Shown here in pieces: positions 26,101-35,333 of a DNA stretch of 64,000 bases (position 1 is the stretch's first letter; each line of letters begins with the position of its first letter). Made by a program: the position numbers and the translations under genes. Source of the stretch: Clostridium merdae (lineage in GTDB: Bacteria > Bacillota > Clostridia > Oscillospirales > Acutalibacteraceae); contig NZ_FXLN01000004.1 of NCBI RefSeq assembly GCF_900176635.1, forward strand, positions 868,001 to 932,000, written 5' to 3'. The notes below the pieces were generated by a model. The model was not told the DNA's origin and did no database searches. It worked only from the letters and a program-made list of their open reading frames with translations.

Positions 26101-26698
26101 CTTCCAGCTCCGAGAAAATATCGTGCAAACGCACCAGGTTCTCTTGAGCCTGCTGTAAACGCCTTTCGGACTCTCCCTTACGGTAACGAAAGCGGGAGAT
26201 TCCCGCGGCTTCTTCAAATATTTCGCGCCGGTCTTCACTGCGTGCAGCAACAATACTATCGATTTTACCCTGCCCAATCATCGAATAGCCGTCACGCCCC
26301 ATGCCAGTATCCATAAAAAGCTCATGAATGTCGCGCAGGCGAACTGTATTTTTATTGAGCATATATTCACTTTCACCAGAGCGGTAATACCGGCGGGTAA
26401 CGGCAACCTGGTCACTGTCGAACGCAAGCTGGCGGTCGGTATTGTCAAAGGTGAGCGTTACTTCAGCGTAGCCTTGCGCCTTGCGCGCATGGGTACCACC
26501 AAAGATTACATCCTCCATTTTGGAGCAGCGGAGCACGCGGGCTGACTGTTCCCCCAGTACCCAGCGGATGGAATCGCTAACATTGCTTTTTCCGCTGCCG
26601 TTTGGCCCCACAACCGCGGTGATACCTCGGTCAAACTGCAATACGGTTTTATCGGGAAAGGTTTTAAAGCCTTGCAGCTCCAAAGACTTTAACAGCAC
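23129..26698 (-). CDS. smc: Chromosome segregation protein SMC
   Basis: 1189 residues. The N-terminal ATPase half has Walker A GPNGSGKSN at residues 31-39 and the conserved LELQGFKTFPDKT. Two long coiled coils (about 170-500 and 680-1010) flank a hinge near 515-665 with GIHGPVSRLLQVP. The C-terminal half has the signature LSGGEKALVAIALYFAIM and Walker B FCVLDEIEAALDD. SMC dimers with ScpAB organise and separate chromosomes. Length and layout are standard. Confidence 0.97.
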   Translation of the reverse strand: MLLKSLELQGFKTFPDKTVLQFDRGITAVVGPNGSGKSNVSDSIRWVLGEQSARVLRCSKMEDVIFGGTHARKAQGYAEVTLTFDNTDRQLAFDSDQVAVTRRYYRSGESEYMLNKNTVRLRDIHELFMDTGMGRDGYSMIGQGKIDSIVAARSEDRREIFEEAAGISRFRYRKGESERRLQQAQENLVRLHDIFSELEARVGPLREQAEKAKQFLEYAEEKRTLEIGLWLNTLGRSGKILRDYEDKLLLARSQQEELDKKAAEVERLIEENYQAVNACTSRMDEARALASTKEEEAARKDGEAAVLENDREHNRQNQERILKELEQSSLSDEDLRKEMDDKQSEMQDKDRFVLMQQEEVEVVSKRLEELRGSMEQYSGQMEEQTRLLAQLTAEVSQAKIREMTAVTAVAEIELRRATVRQALENREKLKQELKTKEQECSTLLQNVEDSIASLSNTARGFEMRLDSRQKRLEEAKRNSEQLRLDAGEQARRVKLLEEMERNLEGFAHSVKTVMKEVGHGNLNGIHGPVSRLLQVPAEYAVAVETALGASMQNILVETEQDAKRAIELLKKKDSGRATFLPISTIHGNLLQEQGLADCLGFVGVAFSVCGCDAKYAGIMRSLLGRIVIAEDLDSAVAIAKRYSYRFRVVTLDGQLVNAGGSLTGGSLAKNAGLLSRAAQMEQAKKQAVLLSQKAEEAEGALKAAQTEYSSAQASLVTAQAELSTAKEDRVHIQAEHGRIKAERQTLENGANELVKEQEQAEQRLMQLHEQKELALREAKALEEQILSLKESVSQITGNREELEKRYQALTDALQEARMTVLSAQKEKEALAAAAIELENRRQNFAGVVQRLNEELVQLTNKDCELKKQAEQLRLHAKELRDAAVASRESVEGIAKQRAEYETKASQLRSQEREQSSSRDTIGQEMARLEERRANVQKEYDEIISRLWEEYELTRREAEEICPRLEDVATAKRRLNELKGKIKALGTVNVAAVEEYKEVAERYEFMKEQIGDVEKSRDELRKLISELTQKMQELFLQRFEKIRQHFSETFRSLFGGGSAELTLSQPEDVLTSGIEIAVQPPGKIVAHLESLSGGEKALVAIALYFAIMKVNPPPFCVLDEIEAALDDVNVDRFAGYLRGMNQNTQFIVITHRRGTMEEADVLYGVTMQDEGVSKLLELHASEMEQKLGIG

Positions 26699-26717
26699 TC
26701 GTGTTCACCTGCTTTCG

Positions 26718-27728
26718 TTATATAAGTGAGGGATGAACGATAAACTTGGAGGGTTGTACGGATATATCCGAAATGATTTTCGCCGAATAGCCTAATTTGA
26801 CAAGCTCTTGTAGATTACATCGGCTTTGCCCTACCGCTTTCGAAACCCACTGCGGTGCTACATGTATTTCGACATCACCCGGCAAAATTCGCTCCTGCTG
26901 GAAAAAAAGCAGAAGACGACGCAAAAACAACCTGCTCTCGCAAAGCTCGCGAAACGCCGGGTGCCACGGCCCTGCAATCTGGTTTTGCTGCATTTCAGGT
27001 GAGCTATGCAGCCCCAGGCGGATGACCGGAATAGAATTCGCCTCGAAAAACTCGAGCAGCTCACAGCATAGCTCCACCGTATCCTCCAAATTCATGGGAA
27101 GGTACTCACCGGTGCGGTAGCGTTGTGCAAGCTCTGTACCTTTCATTACAATCGTTGGATAAATGCGTACACAATCTGGTTTCAGCTTAGCAAATTCTTG
27201 CGCTGTTTGCAGCGCACCGGCGGCAGTATCTCCCCATAAGCCGGTCATCATTTGTAGACCAAGGGAAAAGCCCGCATTGTGTATCAGATGCGATGCCTCG
27301 CATACTTGCTCCGCTATATGTCCTCTGCGGTTCATTCGCAGCACGGTGTCGTTCATGCTCTGTGCGCCAAGCTCAATCGTTCTTACGCCATAATGCTTGA
27401 GCAGTGTGAGCACCTCTTCATCAATTGCGTCCGGCCGGGTGGAAATGCGAATGCCTGAAAAATCGCCATCCCATACACAAGGAGCGGCGGCTTCCAGCAG
27501 TGCGAGCATATCGCCACGATTAATTGCTGTAAAGCTGCCGCCGAAAAAAGCAATTTCGGCGAAACAACTTTTTTCTTTTAGATTTTCTTTGGCTATTTTG
27601 AGTGTCGCTCGAACCTCATCCGGTGTTGGTAATCGATCTTTACCAGTAATGCTGTTCTGGCTGCAAAAGGAACAATGCTGCGGGCAACCTGCGTGGGGCA
27701 CGAATATAGCTATATTTACGTGCTTCAA
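26718..27728 (-). CDS. Radical SAM protein, Elp3/YhcC-like
   Basis: 336 residues. The iron-sulfur motif is HAGCPQHCSFCSQNSITG near residues 12-28 (C-x3-C-x2-C), followed by FFGGSFTAI near 63, RISTRPDAID near 96, and ELGAQSMNDTVLRMNRRGH near 118. This places it with the Elp3-like/oxygen-independent group lacking the acetyltransferase part. It is often found beside rnc and smc in Clostridia. The substrate is unknown; a role in RNA modification is possible. It overlaps the rnc end by four bases. Confidence 0.85.
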   Translation of the reverse strand: MKHVNIAIFVPHAGCPQHCSFCSQNSITGKDRLPTPDEVRATLKIAKENLKEKSCFAEIAFFGGSFTAINRGDMLALLEAAAPCVWDGDFSGIRISTRPDAIDEEVLTLLKHYGVRTIELGAQSMNDTVLRMNRRGHIAEQVCEASHLIHNAGFSLGLQMMTGLWGDTAAGALQTAQEFAKLKPDCVRIYPTIVMKGTELAQRYRTGEYLPMNLEDTVELCCELLEFFEANSIPVIRLGLHSSPEMQQNQIAGPWHPAFRELCESRLFLRRLLLFFQQERILPGDVEIHVAPQWVSKAVGQSRCNLQELVKLGYSAKIISDISVQPSKFIVHPSLI

Positions 27729-28414
27729 TAGCCCATCAGCTCCAGTGCTTCTCTTGCCGCTTGCTGTTCGGCTTCCTTTTTACTGCGCCCGCCGCCTTTA
27801 CCAATCACATTGCTGTTGAGGCAAACCTCCACGGTAAAGTGCTTATCGTGGTCGGGGCCGCTTTCTCCAATGAGCACATATTCCAGCTGCTCTTCCGGGT
27901 TTTGCTGAATGATTTCTTGCAAAGCGGTTTTATAATCTTTAAACGCCTTTGGCCTCGAGGTTTGCAGTACAGGTAAAACAAAACGCAGAATAAACTCTCT
28001 TGCCTTTTCCATCCCAGCATCCAGATAAATGGCGGCTATGAGGGCCTCAAACGCATCTGCAAGGATGGACGCCCGCTGCCGCCCACCGGAGTTCTGTTCC
28101 CCTCGGCTAAGCAAAAGGTAATCCCCTAGACCTAGCTGACGAGAAAAACCGCAGAGTGCCTTCTCACAGACCAGCGCGGCACGATTTTTTGTTAAATCTC
28201 CCTCTGGTAAATTGGGGCAGTGTTTAAAAAGATAATCTGCCACTACAATGCTGAGTACAGAATCGCCCAAAAACTCCAAACGCTCGTTGCTGTGTCCTGC
28301 CGACTTCACCTCATTCGCATAAGAGGAATGGGTCATAGCGGTAATTAAATACTGCTGATTTTTAAATTGATACTGCAATTTTTCTTCTAAATCTTTTAAA
28401 TTTGCTTTAAGCAT
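27725..28414 (-). CDS. rnc: Ribonuclease III
   Basis: 229 residues from the ATG at 28414, which has AAGGAG seven bases upstream; a GTG two codons earlier is less well placed. The nuclease domain shows the signature NERLEFLGDSVLSIV with its acidic metal ligands and EALIAAIYLDAG; the double-stranded RNA-binding domain covers about 155-225 (GKGGGRSKKEAEQQAAREAL). It processes rRNA precursors and structured RNAs. It begins the rnc-radical SAM-smc-ftsY run. Confidence 0.96.
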   Translation of the reverse strand: MLKANLKDLEEKLQYQFKNQQYLITAMTHSSYANEVKSAGHSNERLEFLGDSVLSIVVADYLFKHCPNLPEGDLTKNRAALVCEKALCGFSRQLGLGDYLLLSRGEQNSGGRQRASILADAFEALIAAIYLDAGMEKAREFILRFVLPVLQTSRPKAFKDYKTALQEIIQQNPEEQLEYVLIGESGPDHDKHFTVEVCLNSNVIGKGGGRSKKEAEQQAAREALELMGY

Positions 28415-28450
28415 ATACACACTCCTTCCCTTATTCCATGAGGTGCCGGG

Positions 28451-29443
28451 TCACTCCTGCTGGGTGATGGCACGGCTGATTTCTTCGGTAACGTTCTTCT
28501 CTACATAGGCTTTGGTAAGGCGCAAAGCACTTTCAAGCGTGCGAGCCTTTGCACTGCCATGCACTTTAAATACCGGCTTGGAGGCACCCATGACCGGTGC
28601 ACCGCCATACTCGTTGTAATCCATGGTTTTTTTAAGCTCTGTCATATCCTTAAGCAAAATTGCAGTTGCCATTTTGTTTTTTGTATTCTTAGTAAATACT
28701 TCTTTAAACTTGCCCATTACCATAGTGACAACGCCTTCAAACATTTTTAGAATAATGTTTCCAGTAAAACCGTCTGTTACTACAACATCTGCCCCATCGT
28801 TTGAAATATCGCGTGCTTCAATATTGCCAATAAAGTTTAAATTGGATTCTTTGAGCATGGCAAACGCTTGGCGCTGCAGTTCACCGCCCTTGTGGTCTTC
28901 AGTACCCACATTCGCAAGCCCTATTCGGGGTTTTTCTACCCCAATTACCTTCTCCAAATAAATAGAGCCCATAATACCAAACTGCAAAAGCATTTCAGGG
29001 CGGCAATCTACATTGGCACCGCCGTCAATCAACATAAAGAAGCCGTTGCTGTTCGGCACCATTGGCGCAAACGAAACGCGCTTAATTCCTTTAATGCGCT
29101 TTACTATCATGGTTGCACCAACCACTAAAGCGCCGCTATTGCCAGCAGAAACAAAGGCATCGCCCTTTCCCTCAGCTACAAGGCGCAGACCCTCCGCCAT
29201 GGAGGAATCCTGCTTTTCTTTCATGATCGCGCCGGCGTGGTCTTCCATTGTGAGCACCTCGGGTGCATCCACAATTTCCATTCGCTCCAAAGAGATTTGA
29301 TTTTCTTCCGCGACCTTCCGAATTTCATCTTCACGGCCCGTAAGAATAATATCAATATCCAAACTTTTTACGGCGGCCTCACAGCCCTTTAGAATTTCAA
29401 GCGGCGCATTGTCGCCACCAAACGCATCAACAATGATTTTCAT
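28451..29443 (-). CDS. plsX: Phosphate acyltransferase PlsX
   Basis: 330 residues from the ATG at 29443, which has GGGAGG eight bases upstream; a seven-codon longer frame exists without a site. PlsX converts acyl-ACP to acyl-phosphate at the membrane surface for phospholipid synthesis. Family markers are MKIIVDAFGGDNAP, VSAGNSGALVVGATMI near residue 104, ANVGTEDHKGG near 180 and DGFTGNIILKMFEG near 228. It overlaps the trmFO end by 17 bases. No acpP lies between plsX and rnc, unlike the common order. Confidence 0.96.
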   Translation of the reverse strand: MKIIVDAFGGDNAPLEILKGCEAAVKSLDIDIILTGREDEIRKVAEENQISLERMEIVDAPEVLTMEDHAGAIMKEKQDSSMAEGLRLVAEGKGDAFVSAGNSGALVVGATMIVKRIKGIKRVSFAPMVPNSNGFFMLIDGGANVDCRPEMLLQFGIMGSIYLEKVIGVEKPRIGLANVGTEDHKGGELQRQAFAMLKESNLNFIGNIEARDISNDGADVVVTDGFTGNIILKMFEGVVTMVMGKFKEVFTKNTKNKMATAILLKDMTELKKTMDYNEYGGAPVMGASKPVFKVHGSAKARTLESALRLTKAYVEKNVTEEISRAITQQE

Positions 29444-30773
29444 CAGATAAGCCTCCCATTCCATCTACATCTTTTTGAGTATATGGTAGAAGCATGTCCA
29501 AAGAACGCTGCGCCAATGCCTCATACCGTTCTCTTTTATCTCGAATGTGTTCCTCAAGGGGCGGAAGTATTCCAAAATTTGCCCCCATTGGCTGAAAATG
29601 AGCCGAATCACATTCCACCAAATAACGGCTCAACGCACCAATCATCGTCTCACGCGGGAGAATTACGGTTTTTTGCTCGTTTAATAGCCTTGCCGCATTC
29701 CAGCCCGCCATTAAACCAGAGGCGGCGGATTCCATGTAGCCCTCCACACCGGTAAGCTGACCGGCAAAAAAGAGCGTTGGGTCTGCTTTAAGGCTAAAAT
29801 CAGAAAGTAGAACCTTGGGTGAATTGATAAATGTATTGCGGTGCATTACGCCGTAGCGTACAAAATCGGCATTTTTTAGTGCCGGAATCATCCCAAACAC
29901 TCTTTTTTGTTCTGGAAATTTAAGGTTTGTTTGAAAGCCTACCAAATTATAGAGTGTAGCTGCGGTATTTTCTTGCCGAAGCTGAACCACCGCCCATGGG
30001 CGATGCCCGGTTTTGGGGTCTCGCAGGCCAACCGGCTTCAGCGGACCAAAGCGTAGGGTATCGTGCCCACGGCCTGCCATTACTTCAACCGGCATACAGC
30101 CTTCATATACCTTTGGGTCGGCTACATCAAAGCCGTGCACTGGTGCACGCTCTGCGGTAACCAAAGCATCGTAAAAACGCTCGTATTCCTCTTTGTTCAT
30201 CGGACAATTGATATATGCGTTATCGCCGCCCTTATCATAACGAGAAGCGGTAAAGCAGGCGTCCATATCCAGGCTTTCAGCCGTAACAATGGGCGCGGCG
30301 GCATCATAAAAGCTGAGGCAACCCGCACAGATAATAGCGATATCATCTGCTAACTCCTGCGCCGTTAAAGGGCCGGAGGCAATAATGCGAATGCCATCAT
30401 CTGGAATGCACTTTACCTGCTCTGCGTGAACGGTAATAAGTGGGTGATTGCGAATTTGCTCTGTAACAAGCGATGAAAATACATCGCGGTCAACGGCAAG
30501 CGCACCGCCTGCCGGAACACGTGCTTTGTCTGCACACTGCATGAGAAGTGAGCCCAAACGCCGCATTTCCTCTTTTAGAAGACCAGCCGCACTTGCTACT
30601 CGTTCTGCCTTGAGTGAATTGGAACAAACCAATTCTGCAAATCCGGCGTTTTTATGAGCAGGAGTATAATGATTAGGCTTCATCTCGAATAAATCGACAC
30701 AAATTCCCCGAGATGCAATCTGCCAAGCTGCTTCACAGCCAGCTAGGCCGGCCCCTATGACAGAAATTCTCAT
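29427..30773 (-). CDS. trmFO: Methylenetetrahydrofolate-tRNA-(uracil(54)-C(5))-methyltransferase TrmFO
   Basis: 448 residues. FAD-binding VIGAGLAGCEAAWQIA is at the N terminus, followed by GFAELVCSNSLKAE near 45, CMNKEEY-type segment CPMNKEEYERFYDAL near 190, and CMPVEVMAGRGHDTLRFGPLKPVG near 225. TrmFO makes ribothymidine at position 54 of tRNA with a folate carbon. The start overlaps the topA stop by four bases, so topA-trmFO-plsX is a linked set. Confidence 0.96.
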   Translation of the reverse strand: MRISVIGAGLAGCEAAWQIASRGICVDLFEMKPNHYTPAHKNAGFAELVCSNSLKAERVASAAGLLKEEMRRLGSLLMQCADKARVPAGGALAVDRDVFSSLVTEQIRNHPLITVHAEQVKCIPDDGIRIIASGPLTAQELADDIAIICAGCLSFYDAAAPIVTAESLDMDACFTASRYDKGGDNAYINCPMNKEEYERFYDALVTAERAPVHGFDVADPKVYEGCMPVEVMAGRGHDTLRFGPLKPVGLRDPKTGHRPWAVVQLRQENTAATLYNLVGFQTNLKFPEQKRVFGMIPALKNADFVRYGVMHRNTFINSPKVLLSDFSLKADPTLFFAGQLTGVEGYMESAASGLMAGWNAARLLNEQKTVILPRETMIGALSRYLVECDSAHFQPMGANFGILPPLEEHIRDKRERYEALAQRSLDMLLPYTQKDVDGMGGLSDENHC

Positions 30774-32851
30774 TGTTCCTCCACTTTCTCATAACCGCAA
30801 TCGGGTGTTACGCAGTACAGCTTCGGGTTTTTGCCTTTTTTACGAAGCAAGGTTTTGCCGCACCGGGGGCATTTTTCCATGGTAGGCTCATCCCAAGAGA
30901 CAAAATCACAATTGGGGTATTCGTTACAACCATAGAACACACGGCCTTTTTTGGTCTTCTTTACAACAACCTTGCCGCCGCATTTGGGGCATTCTGCTCC
31001 ATTTTCAATAACAAGCTTCTTTACATTTTTACAGTCTGGGTAACCGGGGCAAGCTAAAAACTTGCCATAACGCCCAACCTTAACTACCATGTTGCGTCCG
31101 CATTTTTCGCAGATAACATCGGTTTCGTCTTCCTTGAGTTGGATTTTAATTCCCTCCATGTCTTCCTTGGCTTTTTTCAGGGTCTTTTCGAAATCGCCAT
31201 AGAAGTTATGAAGGGTTTGTACCCAATCGGTTTCACCGCTTTGAACGGTATCCAAATCCTTTTCAACCTGTGCGGTAAACTTCACATTCACAATTTTCGG
31301 GAAACGCTCGCGAATTAATTGTGTGGTGACCTCGCCTAGCTCGGTCGGGTGTAAAGCTTTTCCATCACGAACTACATATTCACGGCTGGTGATGGTAGAA
31401 ATGGTTGCCGCATAGGTGGAAGGACGACCAATACCGTTTTCTTCCAAAGCCTTAATAAGCGAGGCTTCTGTAAAGCGTGGCGGCGGCTGGGTAAAGTGCT
31501 GGTTACCCGCCAGTTCTTTCTTTTTCAGGGGCATATCCTGCGTTAAAACCGGTAGAGCACCGCCCTGCTCGGTCTCTTCATCCTTGCCCTCTTCGTACAA
31601 TACGGTAAAGCCATCAAACGTGACGGTATAGCCGGAAGCCTTAAACAGGTATTCTCCGGCGGTAATATCTGCTTGTGTGGTACTTTGCATGCAGTTTGCC
31701 ATCTGGCAAGCGATAAAGCGCTCCCAGATTAACTTATACAACCGAAATTGATCATTAGTAAGACTACTTTTTACCTGCTCTGGTGTAATGCTGGGTGTAG
31801 AGGGGCGAATCGCCTCATGGCCATCCTGTGCATTTGCCTTTGTTTTAAAGTGACGAGGAGCATCTGGCAGGTACTTTTTACCCCAGCGCTCTTCAATATA
31901 TGTGGTTGCATCATGAAGCGCGTCTTCTGAAATACGCAGAGAGTCGGTTCTCATATAGGTAATCAAACCGATTGCGCCCATACCCTCAATCTCAACACCT
32001 TCATACAGCTCTTGTGCCGCTTTCATGGTGCGGCGAGCCTGAAAGCCCAGCTTACGGGAAGCCTCCTGCTGTAAGGTAGAGGTAATAAATGGTGGAGCGG
32101 GGGACTTTTTACGAGAACCCTTTTTCACCTTAGAAACGTAAAACTCAGCTTCTTCCAAGCTTTTTAGGATTCCATCCGCCTGCTCTTGATTTGTTATTTT
32201 GATTTTACCGTTCGCATCACCGTAAAAAGAAGCCGCAAATGCCTTTCTCTCTCCCTTGGGAATGAGCTTTGCATCAATGCTCCAGTATTCTTCCGGTACA
32301 AAAGCGCGAATTTCTTCCTCACGGTCTACCACAAGGCGAACCGCAACAGACTGCACACGCCCGGCAGAAAGACCTCGGCGAATTTTTTGTGATAAAAACG
32401 GGCTAAGCTTATAGCCCACCAAACGATCTAAAATTCGGCGCGCCTGTTGCGCATTTACCAAATCAATATCGATGGAGCGGGGGTGCTCCATACCGTTCGT
32501 GATTCCGGTTTTGGTAATTTCATTAAAGGTAATACGATTTTGCTTGGTTATATCAAGGTCAAGAATATAGGCAAGGTGCCAAGAGATTGCCTCTCCCTCA
32601 CGATCAGGGTCAGTTGCGAGCAAAACTTCTTCACTTTTTTCTGCTGCACTTTTCAGCTCCTGAACCAGCTTTTCCTTCCCTTTAATAATTTCATACTTGG
32701 GTTTAAAATCGTGCTTTATATCCACGCTCAAACGGTTTTCTTGCAGGTCGCGAACATGTCCCATGGACGCTACTACCTCGTAACCGGAGCCTAAATACTT
32801 TTTGATTGTTTTTGCCTTGGCAGGTGACTCAACAATCACCAGTTTTGACAT
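30770..32851 (-). CDS. topA: DNA topoisomerase I
   Basis: 693 residues from the ATG at 32851, which is preceded by AGAGGTGG; a 12-codon extension upstream is unlikely. The Toprim domain starts SKLVIVESPAKAKTIKKYL and includes LATDPDREGEAI near 80. The catalytic tyrosine is in LITYMRTDSLRI near 300. Three C-terminal zinc-ribbon modules contain CEKCG, CPKCG and CPRCG. It relaxes negative supercoils by cutting one strand. A 359-base gap separates it from dprA. Confidence 0.97.
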   Translation of the reverse strand: MSKLVIVESPAKAKTIKKYLGSGYEVVASMGHVRDLQENRLSVDIKHDFKPKYEIIKGKEKLVQELKSAAEKSEEVLLATDPDREGEAISWHLAYILDLDITKQNRITFNEITKTGITNGMEHPRSIDIDLVNAQQARRILDRLVGYKLSPFLSQKIRRGLSAGRVQSVAVRLVVDREEEIRAFVPEEYWSIDAKLIPKGERKAFAASFYGDANGKIKITNQEQADGILKSLEEAEFYVSKVKKGSRKKSPAPPFITSTLQQEASRKLGFQARRTMKAAQELYEGVEIEGMGAIGLITYMRTDSLRISEDALHDATTYIEERWGKKYLPDAPRHFKTKANAQDGHEAIRPSTPSITPEQVKSSLTNDQFRLYKLIWERFIACQMANCMQSTTQADITAGEYLFKASGYTVTFDGFTVLYEEGKDEETEQGGALPVLTQDMPLKKKELAGNQHFTQPPPRFTEASLIKALEENGIGRPSTYAATISTITSREYVVRDGKALHPTELGEVTTQLIRERFPKIVNVKFTAQVEKDLDTVQSGETDWVQTLHNFYGDFEKTLKKAKEDMEGIKIQLKEDETDVICEKCGRNMVVKVGRYGKFLACPGYPDCKNVKKLVIENGAECPKCGGKVVVKKTKKGRVFYGCNEYPNCDFVSWDEPTMEKCPRCGKTLLRKKGKNPKLYCVTPDCGYEKVEEQ

Positions 32852-33210
32852 ATACAAACCACCTCTTTCTCTTAAGATTGTATCCACTCAACGTGTAGAA
32901 CGCAAGGGGTAGCGAAAAATAATTGGGAAAAACTGCCACCCTATGCAAATCATTAGCTATAATAATAGAATAAATGAATGGAATGCGCTGTATTTTTCTT
33001 CGCCAATTACGGATGATACAACACTTATCATTCCAGACAAAGCCTCGTTTTACCATACAAGAATCTTTTTTCACAAAAGCTTGGAAACCAAAAGTATAAT
33101 CAATAACATAAAAAGTGAAACTTGTAAAAAACAAAACCAAATCTAAGCGCTGTGAAAACCGGCTGAATTCAGGCGATTTTCACAAAGCTTACCATAAAAA
33201 TATTAATTTG
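32852..33210. other. Intergenic region between topA and dprA with one near-palindrome
   Basis: No gene is seen in this 359-base gap. A 34-base near-palindrome (33151-33184) has arms TGTGAAAA and TTTTCACA around CTGAATTCAG, with internal mismatches. It could form a hairpin 30 bases past the dprA stop, but no T run follows, so it is not called a terminator. The rest is AT-rich leader sequence for topA. Confidence 0.5.
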
Positions 33211-34488
33211 TCACGAACAGCGGTATCTTCCACCGCCAAGAGGGTGTACTCGGTCAAGTAATTCCAACTCGGTTAACGCCGCCAATACCCTTTGCGGCGC
33301 AAAACCACTTTTCTGCGCTAAAACAGACACATGTATGGCTTCTTTTGTAATGAGAGAATCTACCAAAATAGCATCCTGCGAAGCTTGCTCTACTGTAAGA
33401 GTCGCTTTTGGCTGAGGTTCAGGCAGTGAAACCTGTGTGTCTGCAAGAAAACTTGGAAGTGTTTCGGATTCCAGCTCTTTAAAAACAACCGCCTTTTTCT
33501 GTGGCACTCTTTTTTTCGTAGGATTACCAGTGCTCGGTACAGAACGACGCTCGGGAATTACGGCAAACGGTACATTGGGATTGTCCTGATTTATGATTCG
33601 AATTTTATCTGGAAAACGGTCAATGTACTGCTCCAACAGTTCTTCGGCACAACTAATTGGAATAGCACCATTACGAATGAGGGTATTGACTCCGCGTGAA
33701 ACCGGGTTATCAATCCCACAGGGGACAGCAAATACATCTCTTCCCTGCTCTAAAGCCAAATCTGCCGTGATGAGCGAACCGCTTTTTGCCGCGGCCTCCA
33801 CAACCAGAACTCCACAGGAAAGGCCAGAAATAATGCGATTGCGAATTGGAAATGCCCCTCTGGAAGCAGGTGCGTCCGGAGGGTATTCCGAAATTAATGC
33901 GCCAAATTCAGCAACGCATTCCCGCAAACCGGCATTTTCCATTAAGTAAGGGTAATTCACCCCACAGCCGAGCACACACACGGTTTTGCCCTGCGCCTGC
34001 ATGGCACCCTTGTGAGCAGCTGTATCAATTCCACGGGCGCCACCGCTAATAATAACAGCCCCTGCCCTAGCCAATTGATAAGAAAGTGAAAACGCAATTT
34101 TTTTACCAGAGATGGTTGCATCCCTTGTACCTACCATTGCGACAGAAGGCATTTCATCCACTTTGGGCAGCTTCCCTTTTACATATAATACGCAAGGCGG
34201 ATTGCTAATTTCCCACAAGGAACGGGGATACTCTGCTGATTCTGGGGTAACAAGGCTTATCCCCAATTCATTGCAGCGTTCGATTACCTGCTGGGAATCC
34301 TGTAAAGAAAAGGAACGCAAAGCACTCAACTCACGTGCGGTGAAAAGCTCCTGGTCTTTCCAAAACCGTAAGCCTGCCTCCCAAAATTCACGCAAACCAG
34401 TACAGCAGGAAAGCACATCTCGCAGCTTGCCGCTGCCTGCACCAATCCCGTGCTGAAGCCATACCCAATACGCGTTTTCACTGCTCAT
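33211..34488 (-). CDS. dprA: DNA-processing protein DprA
   Basis: 425 residues, longer than the minimal DprA. It has an N-terminal helical segment, a Rossmann core with VAMVGTRDATISGKKIA, VISGGARGIDTAAHKGA, CGVNYPY and SEYPPDAPASRGAFPIRNRIISGLS (about 110-245), a low-complexity linker (about 300-365), and a C-terminal winged helix. DprA loads RecA on incoming single-stranded DNA. It starts one base after the TrmH-type gene stop on the same strand. The presence of yifB suggests the cell retains transformation-type DNA handling. Confidence 0.95.
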   Translation of the reverse strand: MSSENAYWVWLQHGIGAGSGKLRDVLSCCTGLREFWEAGLRFWKDQELFTARELSALRSFSLQDSQQVIERCNELGISLVTPESAEYPRSLWEISNPPCVLYVKGKLPKVDEMPSVAMVGTRDATISGKKIAFSLSYQLARAGAVIISGGARGIDTAAHKGAMQAQGKTVCVLGCGVNYPYLMENAGLRECVAEFGALISEYPPDAPASRGAFPIRNRIISGLSCGVLVVEAAAKSGSLITADLALEQGRDVFAVPCGIDNPVSRGVNTLIRNGAIPISCAEELLEQYIDRFPDKIRIINQDNPNVPFAVIPERRSVPSTGNPTKKRVPQKKAVVFKELESETLPSFLADTQVSLPEPQPKATLTVEQASQDAILVDSLITKEAIHVSVLAQKSGFAPQRVLAALTELELLDRVHPLGGGRYRCS

Positions 34489-34489
34489 A

Positions 34490-35299
34490 TTAGTCTTTCC
34501 CCCGCGTTCTCATAATCTCCCACATTAGAATGGCCGCACTGGATGCTGCATTTAGGGATTCCGCTCTTCCGAGCATCGGGATGGTTACGCGTGCTTCACA
34601 AGCAGAAATAACATCGTCGGAAAGACCAGCGCCCTCGTTTCCCACTGCCAATAATACCGCGCTTGGAAAATCGACGCCAGTAATGGGAGATGCATCCTCA
34701 GCCGGAACGGCAGCAGCGGTATAATAGCCTTTTTCACGAAGACGGCTGACGCAGGGCGCTAGCTCCTCTTCATAATAAAGAGGCAAACGAAACACCGCCC
34801 CCATACCTGCCCGCAGCGCCTTTGCACCAAAGGGGTCACAGCAGGAGCCAGCAAGTACCACGCCAGATATGCCAAGCGCCTCTGCAGTACGCAGAACCGC
34901 CCCCAAATTGGACGGATCCTGAATTTCTTCAAGAGCCACATAGCAGCCGCTCTGCTCCATTTCAGCAGTGGTTGAACGCTTTGGCAGCTCTGCCGTGCAG
35001 TACACCCCCTGCGGTTGGCGGGTATCACTCAGTAGTTCTGCCACGGAATCGGCAATTTGATAAATTTGCTCTGCCTTAGGGAAAATCTTCTCCAAATAGG
35101 CAGAGTATTTCTCCCCTGCCCGTTCGGTATAGAACACACTGTGTATTACAAGCCCGCTTTCGGCTGCATCGGCGCAAAGACGCGCACCTTCCGCAAGAAA
35201 GGTGTTCTGTTCCCGCCGCTGTGAAGCGGATTCCCGCAGTTTAGCGGCAGCTTTTACAATTTCGTTTTTACGGCTGGTAATTACTTGGCAGGGTATCAT
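34490..35299 (-). CDS. TrmH/SpoU family RNA methyltransferase
   Basis: 269 residues: an N-terminal substrate-binding domain (ITSRKNEIVKAAAKLR, FLAEGARLCADA) and a C-terminal SPOUT domain with ALEEIQDPSNLGAVLRTAEALG (about 125-146), LLAVGNEGAGLSDDV (about 216-230) and IPMLGRAESLNAASSAAILMWE (about 238-259), the three knot motifs. It methylates a ribose of rRNA or tRNA; the exact target is not assignable. The 35-bp repeat array lies just upstream, and any promoter must lie within or beyond it. Confidence 0.9.
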   Translation of the reverse strand: MIPCQVITSRKNEIVKAAAKLRESASQRREQNTFLAEGARLCADAAESGLVIHSVFYTERAGEKYSAYLEKIFPKAEQIYQIADSVAELLSDTRQPQGVYCTAELPKRSTTAEMEQSGCYVALEEIQDPSNLGAVLRTAEALGISGVVLAGSCCDPFGAKALRAGMGAVFRLPLYYEEELAPCVSRLREKGYYTAAAVPAEDASPITGVDFPSAVLLAVGNEGAGLSDDVISACEARVTIPMLGRAESLNAASSAAILMWEIMRTRGKD

Positions 35300-35333
35300 T
35301 TTTATTCTCCAGACAAATTATAGATTAAAATAA

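Noticed and set aside
33151..33184. Intrinsic terminator of dprA
   Set aside because: The palindrome has internal mismatches and no T run follows on the minus strand.
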